18,289 bases of DNA from Bacillota bacterium (GCA_023436225.1 JAEZKA010000087.1:1-18289); one strand, 5' to 3'. Counted from the first letter of the stretch, positions 7,209-15,052 are shown. Notes: a model not told the origin generated them from the letters alone. A program made the numbers and translations.

Positions 7209-7883
7209 ATGGGAATTTTAACAAGATTTAGAGACATTATGTCCAGTAACATTAATGCACTGCTTGACAAGGCTGAGGATCCAGAGAAGATGATCGATCA
7301 ATGCTTAAGAAATCTTAACTCTGATCTTGGCAAGGTGAAATCCGAAACTGCTTCTATCATGGCAGAGGAACAGAGAGCAAAGAGAGTTCTTGACGAATGT
7401 AATGACGAGATCAATAAAATGCAGACCTATGCTGTGAAGGCTCTTGAGGCTAATAACGAAGCGGATGCCAGAAAGTTCCTGGAACAGAAGGCTAACCTGG
7501 CCAACAAGCTTCCGGGACTTGAGGAGGCTTATAACCTGGCTCACTCCAACGCCACCCACATGCGTGAGATGCATGACAAACTGGTTGAGGATATTAACGA
7601 GCTGGAAGCTCGTAAGGATATGATCAAGGGGAAATTAGCAGTAGCGAAAACTCAGGAGCGTATCAATAAGATGGGATCCTCCGTAGCAAGTGCCAACGAT
7701 TCCATCGCTAGCTTCAAGAAATATGAGGAGATGGCAGATAAGGCTCTGGACAAAGCAAATGCGATGGCAGAATTGAACAACTCCTCCGCTGAGCAGACCA
7801 TTGAGGATCTCAAGGATAAATATGCAACAGACTCCAATGTGGATGACGAGTTGGCTGCATTAAAAGCAAGCTTAGGAAAATAA
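7209..7883 (+). CDS. pspA: PspA/IM30 family phage-shock protein
   Basis: A 224-residue PspA/Vipp1/IM30 protein (ESCRT-III superfamily) that assembles on the inner face of damaged membranes to limit proton leak. The start MGILTRFRDIMSSNINALLDKAEDPEKM is split here as MGILTRFRDIMSSN, the amphipathic membrane-binding helix, followed by the conserved NALLDKAEDPEKM. The rest is long heptad-rich coiled coil (about 25-190) with many Lys/Glu residues. The ATG at 7209 is right because GGAGGAG (7197-7203) sits at ribosome-site distance and the product then begins at the canonical MGI; an ATG at 7194 would add five residues and bury that site. It leads the ydjFGHI-like cluster, but a strong terminator follows it, so pspA may be made in excess of the downstream genes. 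Confidence 0.92.
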   Translation: MGILTRFRDIMSSNINALLDKAEDPEKMIDQCLRNLNSDLGKVKSETASIMAEEQRAKRVLDECNDEINKMQTYAVKALEANNEADARKFLEQKANLANKLPGLEEAYNLAHSNATHMREMHDKLVEDINELEARKDMIKGKLAVAKTQERINKMGSSVASANDSIASFKKYEEMADKALDKANAMAELNNSSAEQTIEDLKDKYATDSNVDDELAALKASLGK

Positions 7884-7930
7884 CAAAAAGCACTTCATAA
7901 ATTTTCACCCTTTCCTTAATTAGCATTAAG

Positions 7931-7973
7931 ATGTCCGCAAATGAAAGAATGCTTTTATTTGCGGGCATTTTAT
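7931..7973 (+). terminator. Terminator directly after pspA
   Basis: A 12-bp stem pairs 7931-7942 (ATGTCCGCAAAT) with 7957-7968 (ATTTGCGGGCAT, one G-U pair). The loop can pair further (GAAAG/CTTTT), and TTTTAT follows. It lies about 50 bases past the pspA stop and separates pspA from ydjG. Confidence 0.75.
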
Positions 7974-7988
7974 CAAGTAAAAATGAGG

Positions 7989-8043
7989 TATAATTAGTTA
8001 TAGCATATAAATTATGCCTTCGCCTATGCGAATTCTGGCATAA
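7989..8043 (+). promoter_or_regulatory. Possible -10 box and leader hairpin upstream of ydjG
   Basis: A perfect TATAAT (7989-7994) lies just after the pspA terminator, though no good -35 stands at 16-18 nt. Downstream, TTATGCC-TTCGC (8012-8023) pairs with GCGAA (8028-8032) and GGCATAA (8037-8043): 12 bp, a 4-nt loop and a 4-nt bulge, with no T-run after it. It would be the 5' untranslated hairpin of the ydjGHI mRNA. Confidence 0.4.
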
Positions 8044-8079
8044 GCTTTATTAAGAAAAACGTATAACTGGAGGAGTGAC

Positions 8080-9225
8080 ATGTCTACTGTAATACATTAT
8101 AAATGTCCTAACTGCGGAGCCGATATGGCGTTTGACAGCCAGAGCGGCTTCTTGCGCTGCGCCAGCTGTGGTCGAACCGATAACATTGAAAACATGAAGA
8201 AGAAAGCCGAGAAGGATGAGGATGAAACCTTTCACTATGAAGCGGATGAGGATGATATCAATGCCGCAAATTCTGCCTTTGATCATGACTATGCCGATCC
8301 GAACAGCGAAGATGAGCCTAGCAATCATTCTACCTTCCGTGAAGATGAGACCCACGAGTACCATTGCAACAATTGTGGTGCCGTTCTTATCACCGAAGCA
8401 AATACCTCTGCTACCACCTGTAGCTTCTGTGGTGCAGGCGTAGTATTAAGTGACCGCCTATCCGGTAACCTTGCTCCTGCTAAGGTTGTACCCTTTACCA
8501 TCAGCAAAGAGCAGGCACAGGAGGCCTTCAAGAAGTGGTGTAAAAAAGGACGTCTTACACCAAGTGATTTTATGACCGCGGATCGTATTAAGAATATCAC
8601 CGGTTTATACGTCCCGTTTTGGCTCTATGACATGAACGGCCGTGGAGAAGCAGAAGCAACCTGTACTAGAGTACGTACCTATTCTGATGCGAACTGGATT
8701 TATACCGAGACCAAATACTATAATGTATACCGAAAGGTTGACCTTAATTATTCCCGTGTCCCCTGCGATGCTTCCCGTAAGATGGAGGATAGTATGATGG
8801 ATAAGCTGGAGCCCTATCAATATGATAATCTGAAGGATTTTAATATGCCCTATCTGGCCGGTTATATTGCAGAGAAATATGATTTTACCGACGAGGATAT
8901 GCTGCCTCGTATCAAACAAAGAGTTGGATCCTATGTTGATAATTACATAAGCTCAACCATAAACGGTTATTCCTCTGTCATGTATCATCGTAAGGATATT
9001 AGCATTCGTAAGAAACAAGCCCATTATACCTTACTTCCGGTCTGGATGGTATGCTATGACTATAAAAAGGCCGATCATATCTTTGCTATGAATGGTCAGA
9101 CCGGCAAGATTGTCGGAAAGCCTCCTCTTAGTAAGGCAAAAATCCTCGCCTGGTTTACAGGTGTATCGACCGGATGCTTCATTCTATTTCAATTAATAAC
9201 ACGGATTGGAGGTGCCTTATCATGA
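8080..9225 (+). CDS. ydjG: Double zinc-ribbon (TFIIB-type) membrane-anchored protein, YdjG-like
   Basis: A 381-residue protein with two zinc ribbons, C9/C12/C27/C30 and C97/C100/C115/C118, joined by a very acidic linker (about 40-95). A conserved globular region follows (about 130-345, with YVPFWLYD near 186) and one C-terminal hydrophobic helix (about 360-377). Proteins of this kind are sometimes mis-annotated as PriA-like helicase or as primosomal. The order pspA, zinc-ribbon protein, TPM protein, SPFH protein matches B. subtilis ydjFGHI, where YdjG and YdjH help place YdjI and PspA at the membrane. Its stop overlaps the ATG of the next gene (ATGA). The ribosome site is GGAGGAG before ATG 8080. 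Biochemical activity is unknown. Confidence 0.78.
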   Translation: MSTVIHYKCPNCGADMAFDSQSGFLRCASCGRTDNIENMKKKAEKDEDETFHYEADEDDINAANSAFDHDYADPNSEDEPSNHSTFREDETHEYHCNNCGAVLITEANTSATTCSFCGAGVVLSDRLSGNLAPAKVVPFTISKEQAQEAFKKWCKKGRLTPSDFMTADRIKNITGLYVPFWLYDMNGRGEAEATCTRVRTYSDANWIYTETKYYNVYRKVDLNYSRVPCDASRKMEDSMMDKLEPYQYDNLKDFNMPYLAGYIAEKYDFTDEDMLPRIKQRVGSYVDNYISSTINGYSSVMYHRKDISIRKKQAHYTLLPVWMVCYDYKKADHIFAMNGQTGKIVGKPPLSKAKILAWFTGVSTGCFILFQLITRIGGALS

Positions 9226-10139
9226 AGCAGTTCTTCCTATTCAGGTCCGCGCCATTGCTAGTTCTTCTCCTACTGATGGCAACTCTAATCTCTCTTACTA
9301 CAGCGAATGTCTATGCTGCTGAGACCGAGAATTCAGAGATTAATCAACATATTTATGATGAAGCAGGGCTTTTATCCACAACAGAGGTCAATGATCTGGA
9401 GCAAATGTGCATTGACTATGGTACCGAGGCCGGCATTGATATCATGATTTTGACCCATAATGATCCGGATGCAGTTTATGCAGAGGATTATATCGAAGAG
9501 TTTGAGGATCAGCTACCTGTTGGAGATCGTGTATATCTGCTCATTGATATGAATAAAAGAGTCGTTTTCATGGAGGGTTATGGTAAAGCAGAGACCTACA
9601 TCCATTCCAAACGAATTGATACCATTATCGAAGAGCTAACACCGGATTTATCAGCAGGCAATTACTTTGATGCTTGTGCTATTTACATCAAGAGCTCGGC
9701 AGCCTATATGAGTGACGATTCTGAATTAAACTACGATCATGATTATACAGCCGGTACGCCTCAATCCAGTGATCCTAATGCTCCTAATTATGATGAGACC
9801 TGGCCTTCCGACCGGAATTCCGGCTCCAGCGAATTGATTGATATCATTTCGAATGTATGGGTTCAATTAATCGCAGCTGTCACTATTGGCCTCATTACTG
9901 TATCCATCATGGCTTACAATTCAAGTGCAAAAATGACGGCAGGCAGCTCCAACTATATCGAGTCAAATAATTCCGGACTCATCGGACGCAGGGATGATTA
10001 TGTCAGAACTCAGGTTACCAGAGTTAAAAAGCCTCAGAACAATAATAATAATTCGAGTGGCGGCTTCAATGCAGGGGGCTTTCGCGGCGGATCCTCCGGT
10101 GGTGGTCGTTCCCACAGCTCCGGTGGTGGTCATTTCTAG
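9222..10139 (+). CDS. ydjH: TPM-domain membrane protein, YdjH-like
   Basis: A 305-residue secreted or membrane protein. The signal peptide is a hydrophobic stretch at 9-31 ending in VYA-AE (likely cleaved near 32). The TPM domain (PF04536) spans about 43-160 and includes YDEAGLLS (45-52) and the strand pair VYLLIDMNKRVVFMEGYG. A transmembrane helix follows at about 211-232, and the cytoplasmic tail ends in a Gly/Ser-rich GGFRGG...GGGHF segment (279-305) usual for TPM proteins. TPM domains have been assigned acid phosphatase activity in plants and a photosystem II repair role, but the bacterial role is unclear. The ATG at 9222 follows GGAGG by the usual distance and overlaps the ydjG stop by 4 bases; a start at 9174 would lose the signal peptide position. 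Confidence 0.82.
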   Translation: MKQFFLFRSAPLLVLLLLMATLISLTTANVYAAETENSEINQHIYDEAGLLSTTEVNDLEQMCIDYGTEAGIDIMILTHNDPDAVYAEDYIEEFEDQLPVGDRVYLLIDMNKRVVFMEGYGKAETYIHSKRIDTIIEELTPDLSAGNYFDACAIYIKSSAAYMSDDSELNYDHDYTAGTPQSSDPNAPNYDETWPSDRNSGSSELIDIISNVWVQLIAAVTIGLITVSIMAYNSSAKMTAGSSNYIESNNSGLIGRRDDYVRTQVTRVKKPQNNNNNSSGGFNAGGFRGGSSGGGRSHSSGGGHF

Positions 10140-10168
10140 TAGTCAATCCTTCCATTTTAGTATATAAT
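10140..10168 (+). promoter_or_regulatory. Possible internal promoter before ydjI
   Basis: TAGTCA (10140-10145), 17 nt, and a perfect TATAAT (10163-10168) lie in the 125-bp gap between the TPM gene and the SPFH gene. The -35 matches consensus at 4 of 6 positions. It could allow extra ydjI expression. Confidence 0.4.
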
Positions 10169-10264
10169 GGATTTAACTCATTAATAGTACAGCAATAAAA
10201 GCTTTCTAAAAAGCAAAGAAACAGCCTGCCACATACGGGTGGGTAATATCATGGAGGTAAGATT

Positions 10265-11218
10265 ATGGGCATTTTTTCAAGACAATTTGCGAATGTAGTA
10301 GAATGGCAAGAGTTTCGCGAGGATATGATCTTCTACAAATGGAGCAATGATGAGATCAAAAAAGGAAGCCGTTTAATTATCCGTCCTGGTCAAGATGCTA
10401 TCTTTTTATATAACGGCAAGATAGAGGGTATTTTTAAGGATGAAGGCGATTATGATATCGAGTCACAGATTATTCCCTTCCTTTCAACTTTAAAGGGTTT
10501 CAAATTCGGATTTAACAGTGGAATACGTGCTGAGGTTCTCTTCGTGAATACGAAGGAATTCCAGGTAAAATGGGGAACCCAGAATGCGATCAATATACCG
10601 GTTCAGCAGCTTCCCGGTGGTATGCCGATTAGAGCCTTTGGTACCTTTACCTTTAAGGTGGCTGATTATGTAAAACTAATCGATAAGATTGCAGGTGTGA
10701 AGCAGAGCTATCATGTAGAGGATGTTAGACTTCGTATCGTATCAATCCTGGATCAGCTCCTTATGAAATGGATCACGAAGGAAGGAAAAGATATGTTCAA
10801 TCTCCAGTCCAATTCCTTCGACATCGCAAATGGTATTCGTACCGATCTGGATATGCAGCTTTTTGATACCGGATTAAGTGTCACCGCTTTTCATATCATG
10901 AGCTTCACCTATCCCGAAGAGATTCAGGCGATGATCAATAAGAATGCATCCCATAGTATGGTAGGTGATGTAGGTCGTTATCAACAAATCGAACTGACCA
11001 ACGGTATGGCTTCCGGCAAGATGCATGGAGGCGGTGTAGCCTCTGACATGGCAGGAATGATGATGGGCATGAATGCAGCTAACCAGATGATGCAGAACAT
11101 GAATCAATCAGGTGGTCCCTCTGCTCCCTCTGGCAACAAACCAAATTTCTGCCCGAGTTGCGGTACTAAGACCGGTTCTGCGAACTTCTGCCCTAATTGT
11201 GGTCAGAAATTAGTGTAG
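10265..11218 (+). CDS. ydjI: SPFH-domain (virion core protein-like) protein with C-terminal zinc ribbon, YdjI-like
   Basis: A 317-residue cytoplasmic SPFH/band-7-like protein. It starts MGIFSRQFANVVEWQ, typical of YdjI. The SPFH core (about 30-225) contains the GQDAIFLYNGKI segment. A Met/Gly-rich flexible region (about 245-285) follows, and the end is a zinc ribbon with C296, C299, C309 and C312 (CPSC...CPNC). In B. subtilis YdjI recruits PspA to stressed membrane with help from YdjG and YdjH, so this gene completes the cluster. The ribosome site is GGAGGT, about 8 nt before ATG 10265. A strong terminator follows at once, marking the end of the cluster. Confidence 0.87.
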   Translation: MGIFSRQFANVVEWQEFREDMIFYKWSNDEIKKGSRLIIRPGQDAIFLYNGKIEGIFKDEGDYDIESQIIPFLSTLKGFKFGFNSGIRAEVLFVNTKEFQVKWGTQNAINIPVQQLPGGMPIRAFGTFTFKVADYVKLIDKIAGVKQSYHVEDVRLRIVSILDQLLMKWITKEGKDMFNLQSNSFDIANGIRTDLDMQLFDTGLSVTAFHIMSFTYPEEIQAMINKNASHSMVGDVGRYQQIELTNGMASGKMHGGGVASDMAGMMMGMNAANQMMQNMNQSGGPSAPSGNKPNFCPSCGTKTGSANFCPNCGQKLV

Positions 11219-11236
11219 GTTTAAATATTGTTAATT

Positions 11237-11292
11237 AGGCCTTCCTATCTATGAGCGTTATCGCAGCCATAGATAAGGAAGGCCTTTTTATT
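11237..11292 (+). terminator. Terminator of the ydjGHI cluster
   Basis: AGGCCTTCC-TATCTATG (11237-11253) pairs with CATAGATA-AGGAAGGCCT (11268-11285) with a single bulged base, and TTTTTATT follows. A very stable stem of about 17 bp, 18 bases past the ydjI stop. Confidence 0.9.
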
Positions 11293-11295
11293 AGC

Positions 11296-11354
11296 ACTTT
11301 ATTAATACTTTTATTAATACTTTAATTAATACTTTTATTAAAACTTTTATTAAT
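11296..11354. repeat. Five-copy AT-rich tandem repeat (11-12 bp unit)
   Basis: Units: 11296-11306 (ACTTTATTAAT), 11307-11318, 11319-11330, 11331-11342 and 11343-11354, consensus ACTTTTATTAAT with at most one change each. It begins in the T-tail of the ydjI terminator. It has no unique spacers, so it is not CRISPR. Confidence 0.85.
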
Positions 11355-11387
11355 CACCCTTTATAGCATTATTAATAATAAATTTAA

Positions 11388-11437
11388 CAAACATTTGTTT
11401 GCTTTTCTTTCTATGATATGGTATATTATTCCATATC
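11388..11437 (+). promoter_or_regulatory. Nitroreductase promoter with two operator-like palindromes
   Basis: A candidate promoter is TTGCTT (11399-11404), 17 nt, TATATT (11422-11427). Palindrome CAAACA-TT-TGTTTG (11388-11401) covers the start of the -35. A second perfect inverted repeat, GATATGG (11415-11421) and CCATATC (11431-11437), flanks the -10. Their placement suggests binding sites for one or two repressors. Nothing adjacent encodes a regulator. Confidence 0.45.
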
Positions 11438-11520
11438 TAATGATGGCATCAAGACTCAATCTGGTTTTGCTGTCTCGATTAGAGCATGGAAACTAATATA
11501 TCTCATAGGAGGAGAGAGGA

Positions 11521-12147
11521 ATGGATTTATACACTGCTATTAATCAAAGAAGAACAATACGTGATTTCGATGATCGAGAGGTTGATCCAGTCATCATAAA
11601 TCGTATTCTGGAAGCCGGGCTCAAGGCACCGACCAATGATCACTTGAGAAATTGGGAATTCGTTGTAATTTCAGACAAACAGGAGAAGGCATTGATCGTC
11701 GGAACTATCTTTCAGGATATTTCTAAGGAAGAAGTAGTAGAGATTGTCGAGAATTGGCACATGACGGATGACCGCCAGATTGGAATGTATATGGACGCCA
11801 TTCCAAAGCAATACTCCATGCTCTATCATGCTGGCTGTATTGTACTCCCCTTCTTCAAGCAAAGCCATTCTTTGCTTGAGCCGGAGACATTAAGTTCTCT
11901 GAATCCCTTCGCATCTATCTGGATGTGTATCGAGAATATCCTGTTAGCCGCAACTGCAGAAGGTCTGGGCGTGTCCCTTCGCATCCCCTCAGAGAAAGAA
12001 CTGGATTATCTAAGAGAAGTAGTCCAATATCCGGAGGACTATTATATGCCCTGTTACTTAGGTATCGGTTATCCCGCTAAGGATGCAGTAATAATTCCCC
12101 AGAAGGAATTTGATATCAGGGATAAGCTCCATATCAATAAGTGGTAG
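11521..12147 (+). CDS. Nitroreductase family protein (FMN-dependent)
   Basis: A 208-residue flavoprotein of the nitroreductase superfamily, expected to bind FMN and act as a dimer using NAD(P)H. The N-terminal RRTIRDF (10-16) is the FMN-phosphate motif, APTNDHLRNWEFVVI (36-50) is the second conserved block, and the later region around 134-150 (MCIENILLAATAEGLG) is the usual helix packing on the flavin. The substrate is unknown; members reduce nitro compounds, quinones or flavins, or dehalogenate. The ATG at 11521 has GGAGGAG 7-13 bases upstream. It is a single gene between the ydj terminator and a shared terminator. Inverted repeats in its promoter suggest it is inducible. Confidence 0.87.
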   Translation: MDLYTAINQRRTIRDFDDREVDPVIINRILEAGLKAPTNDHLRNWEFVVISDKQEKALIVGTIFQDISKEEVVEIVENWHMTDDRQIGMYMDAIPKQYSMLYHAGCIVLPFFKQSHSLLEPETLSSLNPFASIWMCIENILLAATAEGLGVSLRIPSEKELDYLREVVQYPEDYYMPCYLGIGYPAKDAVIIPQKEFDIRDKLHINKW

Positions 12148-12187
12148 TGATCATTAACCGATGCTTCATAATGCTTATCATATAAAT

Positions 12188-12243
12188 AAGGCAGCCTCAG
12201 TCTACTATGCTGTAAAAGCATAATAGTATCTGCGACTGCCTTT
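12188..12243. terminator. Shared terminator between nitroreductase and phosphoglucomutase genes
   Basis: AAGGCAG (12188-12194) pairs with CTGCCTT (12236-12242), with an inner ACTATGCT/AGCATAATAGT stem and a small loop. Flanking A-rich (left) and T-rich (right) sides let it work for the two convergent genes. Confidence 0.75.
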
Positions 12244-12252
12244 CTGTATTTA

Positions 12253-13968
12253 TTAGCCAACCATAAATACTTTATCGTTCATTAGCTTCCCAAGTCTCGC
12301 GTCAGCATCTTCCATCGTAGCACCCTTAACACCAAAGTAGAATTTAATCTTCGGTTCGGTTCCGGAAGGCCTCACTGCACACCAGGCATTATCATTCAGC
12401 TCAAAGTACAATACATCGGATTTCGGAAGGCCGGTCGGAGTTACCTCACCGGTGGCCATATCCGTAATGGTATCCTTCTGATAATCACGAAGCTTTAATA
12501 CCTTATAATCTCCTACTGTCTTCGGAGGATTTTTACGATATCCGTCCATAATCTCTTTGATTTTCTCCATACCCGTGATTCCCTTAAGAGTCACTGATAC
12601 CAGATCTTCCTTAAAGTAGCCATATTTCTCGTAAATCTTATTCATCTGGTCATAGAGTGAGATTCCCTGAGAACGATAATATGCAGCCGCCTCACACAGG
12701 CACATAACAGCAACAATAGCATCCTTATCTCTGGAATGGGTACCAACAAGACATCCATAGCTCTCTTCATATCCGAAAACATACTCATTGCAGCCAGTCT
12801 CCTCGAACAGCTTAATCTGCTCCCCGATATACTTAAAGCCGGTCAGTACCTCGATCAGTCTGGCATTGTAATGTTCTGCAATCAGGTCTGATATATTACC
12901 TGTAACAATTGTTTTTATCAAAGCTGCATTCTTAGGCAGAGTTCCCTTCTCCGCCCTCTGGGAGAACTCATATTCTGCAATTAATGCACCGGTCATATTT
13001 CCGTTGAAGAGGATAAATTCACCCTTCTCATCCTTTACCATGATACCCAGACGGTCCGCATCCGGGTCGGTTGCTAAGATCAGGTCCGCACCAACCTCCT
13101 TCGCGAGCTTCTGTGCCATAGTAAATACCTTCGGATCCTCAGGATTGGGATATCCAACTGTTGAAAATTCAGAATCAGGTAGCTCCTGCTCCGGTACGAT
13201 ATATACATTATCAAAGCCTAGCTCTTTCAGGATTCTACGAACCGGCAGGTTTCCGGTGCCATGAAGAGGGGTATAGACTATCTTCATCTTTCTTCCTTCT
13301 TCGCTAATCGGATTAACCACCAGTTTCTTAAGCTCTGCAATATATTTATCATCTATTTCTGCGCCAATGTATGTGAGTAATCCCGCTGCTAGAGCAGCTT
13401 CCTTCTCCATAGTCTTAGCTGCTGCAAAATCCGTAATTGCATTGACCTCACTAATTATTTCAACATCCTTGGGATAAGTAATCTGAGCACCATCCTCCCA
13501 GTACACCTTGTATCCGTTATACTCTGCAGGGTTATGACTGGCAGTAATTACAATACCAGCGATGCATCCCAAGGTACGAAGTGCAAAGGATAATTCAGGA
13601 GTAGGACGAAGCGACTCGAACAGATAGGCATGAATTCCATTTGCCGCAAGGCATAATGCACTGTCCAGTGCAAATTCCGGAGACATTCTTCTGGAATCAT
13701 AAGCAATGGCAACACCTTTGTCCTCCCCACCCTGCTTCTTAATGGTATTGGCGAGACCCTGAGTCGCTCTTCTTACCGTATAGAGATTCATTCTGTTTAC
13801 ACCAGCTCCCAGGATACCCCTAAGGCCTCCGGTTCCAAACTCCAGGTCCTTATAAAATCTCTCCTTTATCTCATTATCATTTTCCTTCAATGCAACCAAC
13901 TCTGCTCTAGTTGCCTCGTCAAAGTATGGGTTAGCTATCCATTCTTCATATCTCTTCTTATATTCCAT
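12253..13968 (-). CDS. pgcA: Alpha-phosphoglucomutase/phosphomannomutase (phospho-sugar mutase)
   Basis: A 571-residue alpha-D-phosphohexomutase that interconverts glucose-6-phosphate and glucose-1-phosphate, the entry to UDP-glucose and cell-envelope sugars. All four domain signatures are intact: active-site loop TASHNP with catalytic Ser144 (142-147), Mg2+ loop DPDADR (301-306), sugar loop GYEESYG (399-405) and phosphate-binding loop RPSGTEPK (533-540). Size matches B. subtilis PgcA (about 580). I chose the ATG at 13968, since GGATGAGG lies at ribosome-site distance and the product then begins MEYKKRYEEW like its relatives; the frame continues 20 codons upstream to 14028. Adjacent to no other sugar gene, but in the same window as the gtcA operon, which would use its downstream products. 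Confidence 0.92.
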   Translation of the reverse strand: MEYKKRYEEWIANPYFDEATRAELVALKENDNEIKERFYKDLEFGTGGLRGILGAGVNRMNLYTVRRATQGLANTIKKQGGEDKGVAIAYDSRRMSPEFALDSALCLAANGIHAYLFESLRPTPELSFALRTLGCIAGIVITASHNPAEYNGYKVYWEDGAQITYPKDVEIISEVNAITDFAAAKTMEKEAALAAGLLTYIGAEIDDKYIAELKKLVVNPISEEGRKMKIVYTPLHGTGNLPVRRILKELGFDNVYIVPEQELPDSEFSTVGYPNPEDPKVFTMAQKLAKEVGADLILATDPDADRLGIMVKDEKGEFILFNGNMTGALIAEYEFSQRAEKGTLPKNAALIKTIVTGNISDLIAEHYNARLIEVLTGFKYIGEQIKLFEETGCNEYVFGYEESYGCLVGTHSRDKDAIVAVMCLCEAAAYYRSQGISLYDQMNKIYEKYGYFKEDLVSVTLKGITGMEKIKEIMDGYRKNPPKTVGDYKVLKLRDYQKDTITDMATGEVTPTGLPKSDVLYFELNDNAWCAVRPSGTEPKIKFYFGVKGATMEDADARLGKLMNDKVFMVG

Positions 13969-14059
13969 GCTCGAAACCTCATCCTTTCTCAAACGTGGCG
14001 AATAATACATGCATATTATTGCTATCAATCTATTAAATATTGCGCAAAACGTCTATACC

Positions 14060-14088
14060 ATGATACAATGCTTTTTTTCGAAATGCAA
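14060..14088 (-). promoter_or_regulatory. Candidate promoter for pgcA
   Basis: On the minus strand TTGCAT (14083-14088), 17 nt, TATCAT (14060-14065), giving a leader of about 85 nt. The -10 is 5 of 6, the -35 only 3 of 6. An alternative TTGATA/TATTAT pair about 15 nt apart lies nearer the gene. Confidence 0.4.
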
Positions 14089-14153
14089 TATATTTTTAGC
14101 ATATGTCGATAGAATGAGGTTTATAGTAACTCAGCTAAAATTTGCAGAGGTGA

Positions 14154-14897
14154 TCATCCTTTGCTTACCTGCTCCATACTTTGATCCGGGGTAAAGCCGT
14201 TACCGATTAATATTCCAATCAAAATATACTTCTGAAATAGTTCTTCCAGCTCCTTCCCCTCATTCACCTCTACCATTGCTTCCTCAACCAGAGGCTGAAT
14301 ATATCTCTTTAAATCATCCAATGTTACCATCTGATCCATCTCATTCCGACCGCTCCTGTTTTGCTGATCCATTGGCTGATTACTATCGGGCTGATTCTGT
14401 CTTGGACGGACGGTGGTATTCGTTTGTGTCATACCCACCTGACCCATATTCTCCAGGTTAAGGTTCAAAATATAATTATATTTGTCCGCATGCTTCAATT
14501 CATCCGTTAGTATCTCAAATACCATGTCCCTATAATATTCAGAGGGTAATCCGGCACGTATATTACGATAACGCTCCATGGCTGCTAATTCACCGAACAG
14601 CGCCTTCTTTATCCCAGCGATATAGCTCTCCGGTGCCTTAAAGTCAGAAACTGTACTCATTGGCAATTCTACTCCCGTAAAATAATAGTATATTTCCCGG
14701 AACATCTTAAAGTGTTTCCTCTCATCATCTCTAATCGACGAGATGATATTCTTTTCTTCATCGGTAGGAGCTACTGATATCAAGTACTCATAGAATACTT
14801 CATCCTCTTTTTCACCTTGTACTGCCTGCTTTACCAGATTGAGGGCCTCCTCTAAGGTTCTATACATAGGCTCCTTGCTCCTGTAATTACTATTCAT
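14154..14897 (-). CDS. Ferritin-like diiron domain protein with an extra C-terminal segment
   Basis: A 247-residue protein. Residues about 14-150 form a ferritin-like four-helix bundle with two metal-binding repeats: an early glutamate (E31/E33), E59-R-K-H62, a central glutamate (E103 or E108) and E133-L-K-H136. This fits a rubrerythrin-type diiron site for oxygen, peroxide or iron handling, though no rubredoxin domain is present. A Gln/Asn/Pro-rich linker (about 152-190) leads to a C-terminal helical segment (about 191-247) with a short hydrophobic stretch ILIGILIG. The function is not known. I chose the ATG at 14897 because GGAGAAG lies 9 nt upstream; a TTG at 14912 would overlap that site. 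It is in line with pgcA (185 bp away) but each seems separately expressed. Confidence 0.72.
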   Translation of the reverse strand: MNSNYRSKEPMYRTLEEALNLVKQAVQGEKEDEVFYEYLISVAPTDEEKNIISSIRDDERKHFKMFREIYYYFTGVELPMSTVSDFKAPESYIAGIKKALFGELAAMERYRNIRAGLPSEYYRDMVFEILTDELKHADKYNYILNLNLENMGQVGMTQTNTTVRPRQNQPDSNQPMDQQNRSGRNEMDQMVTLDDLKRYIQPLVEEAMVEVNEGKELEELFQKYILIGILIGNGFTPDQSMEQVSKG

Positions 14898-14981
14898 AGT
14901 TATCTTCTCCAACTCTTTGATGCTATTATCTTATGCCTGAACCGGGAATATGTGAGGTTATTACTCAAATTAGAGCGCACG

Positions 14982-15022
14982 AAAAATAGGCTGATTATTG
15001 ATTGCCCAATAATCAGCCTATT
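14982..15022 (-). terminator. Terminator of the rpoBC operon
   Basis: A perfect 16-bp stem (14985-15000 with 15007-15022, AATAGGCTGATTATTG and its mirror), loop of 6 nt, followed on the minus strand by T-run at 14984-14982 (plus stem Ts). It lies about 30 bases past the rpoC stop. Confidence 0.92.
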
Positions 15023-15052
15023 GCATTTCTTATGATACGGAATTAATTCATC

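Noticed and set aside
8050..8364. 104-residue minus-strand frame over the ydjG start
   Set aside because: Antisense to the zinc-ribbon and acidic linker codons; hydrophobicity arises from the complement of GAT/GAA codons.
11296..11354. Possible CRISPR array
   Set aside because: Units are 11-12 bp, directly abutting, with no spacers and no cas genes nearby.
11440..11496. 18-codon frame (MMASRLNL...) before the nitroreductase gene
   Set aside because: No ribosome site upstream, and it is too short to support.
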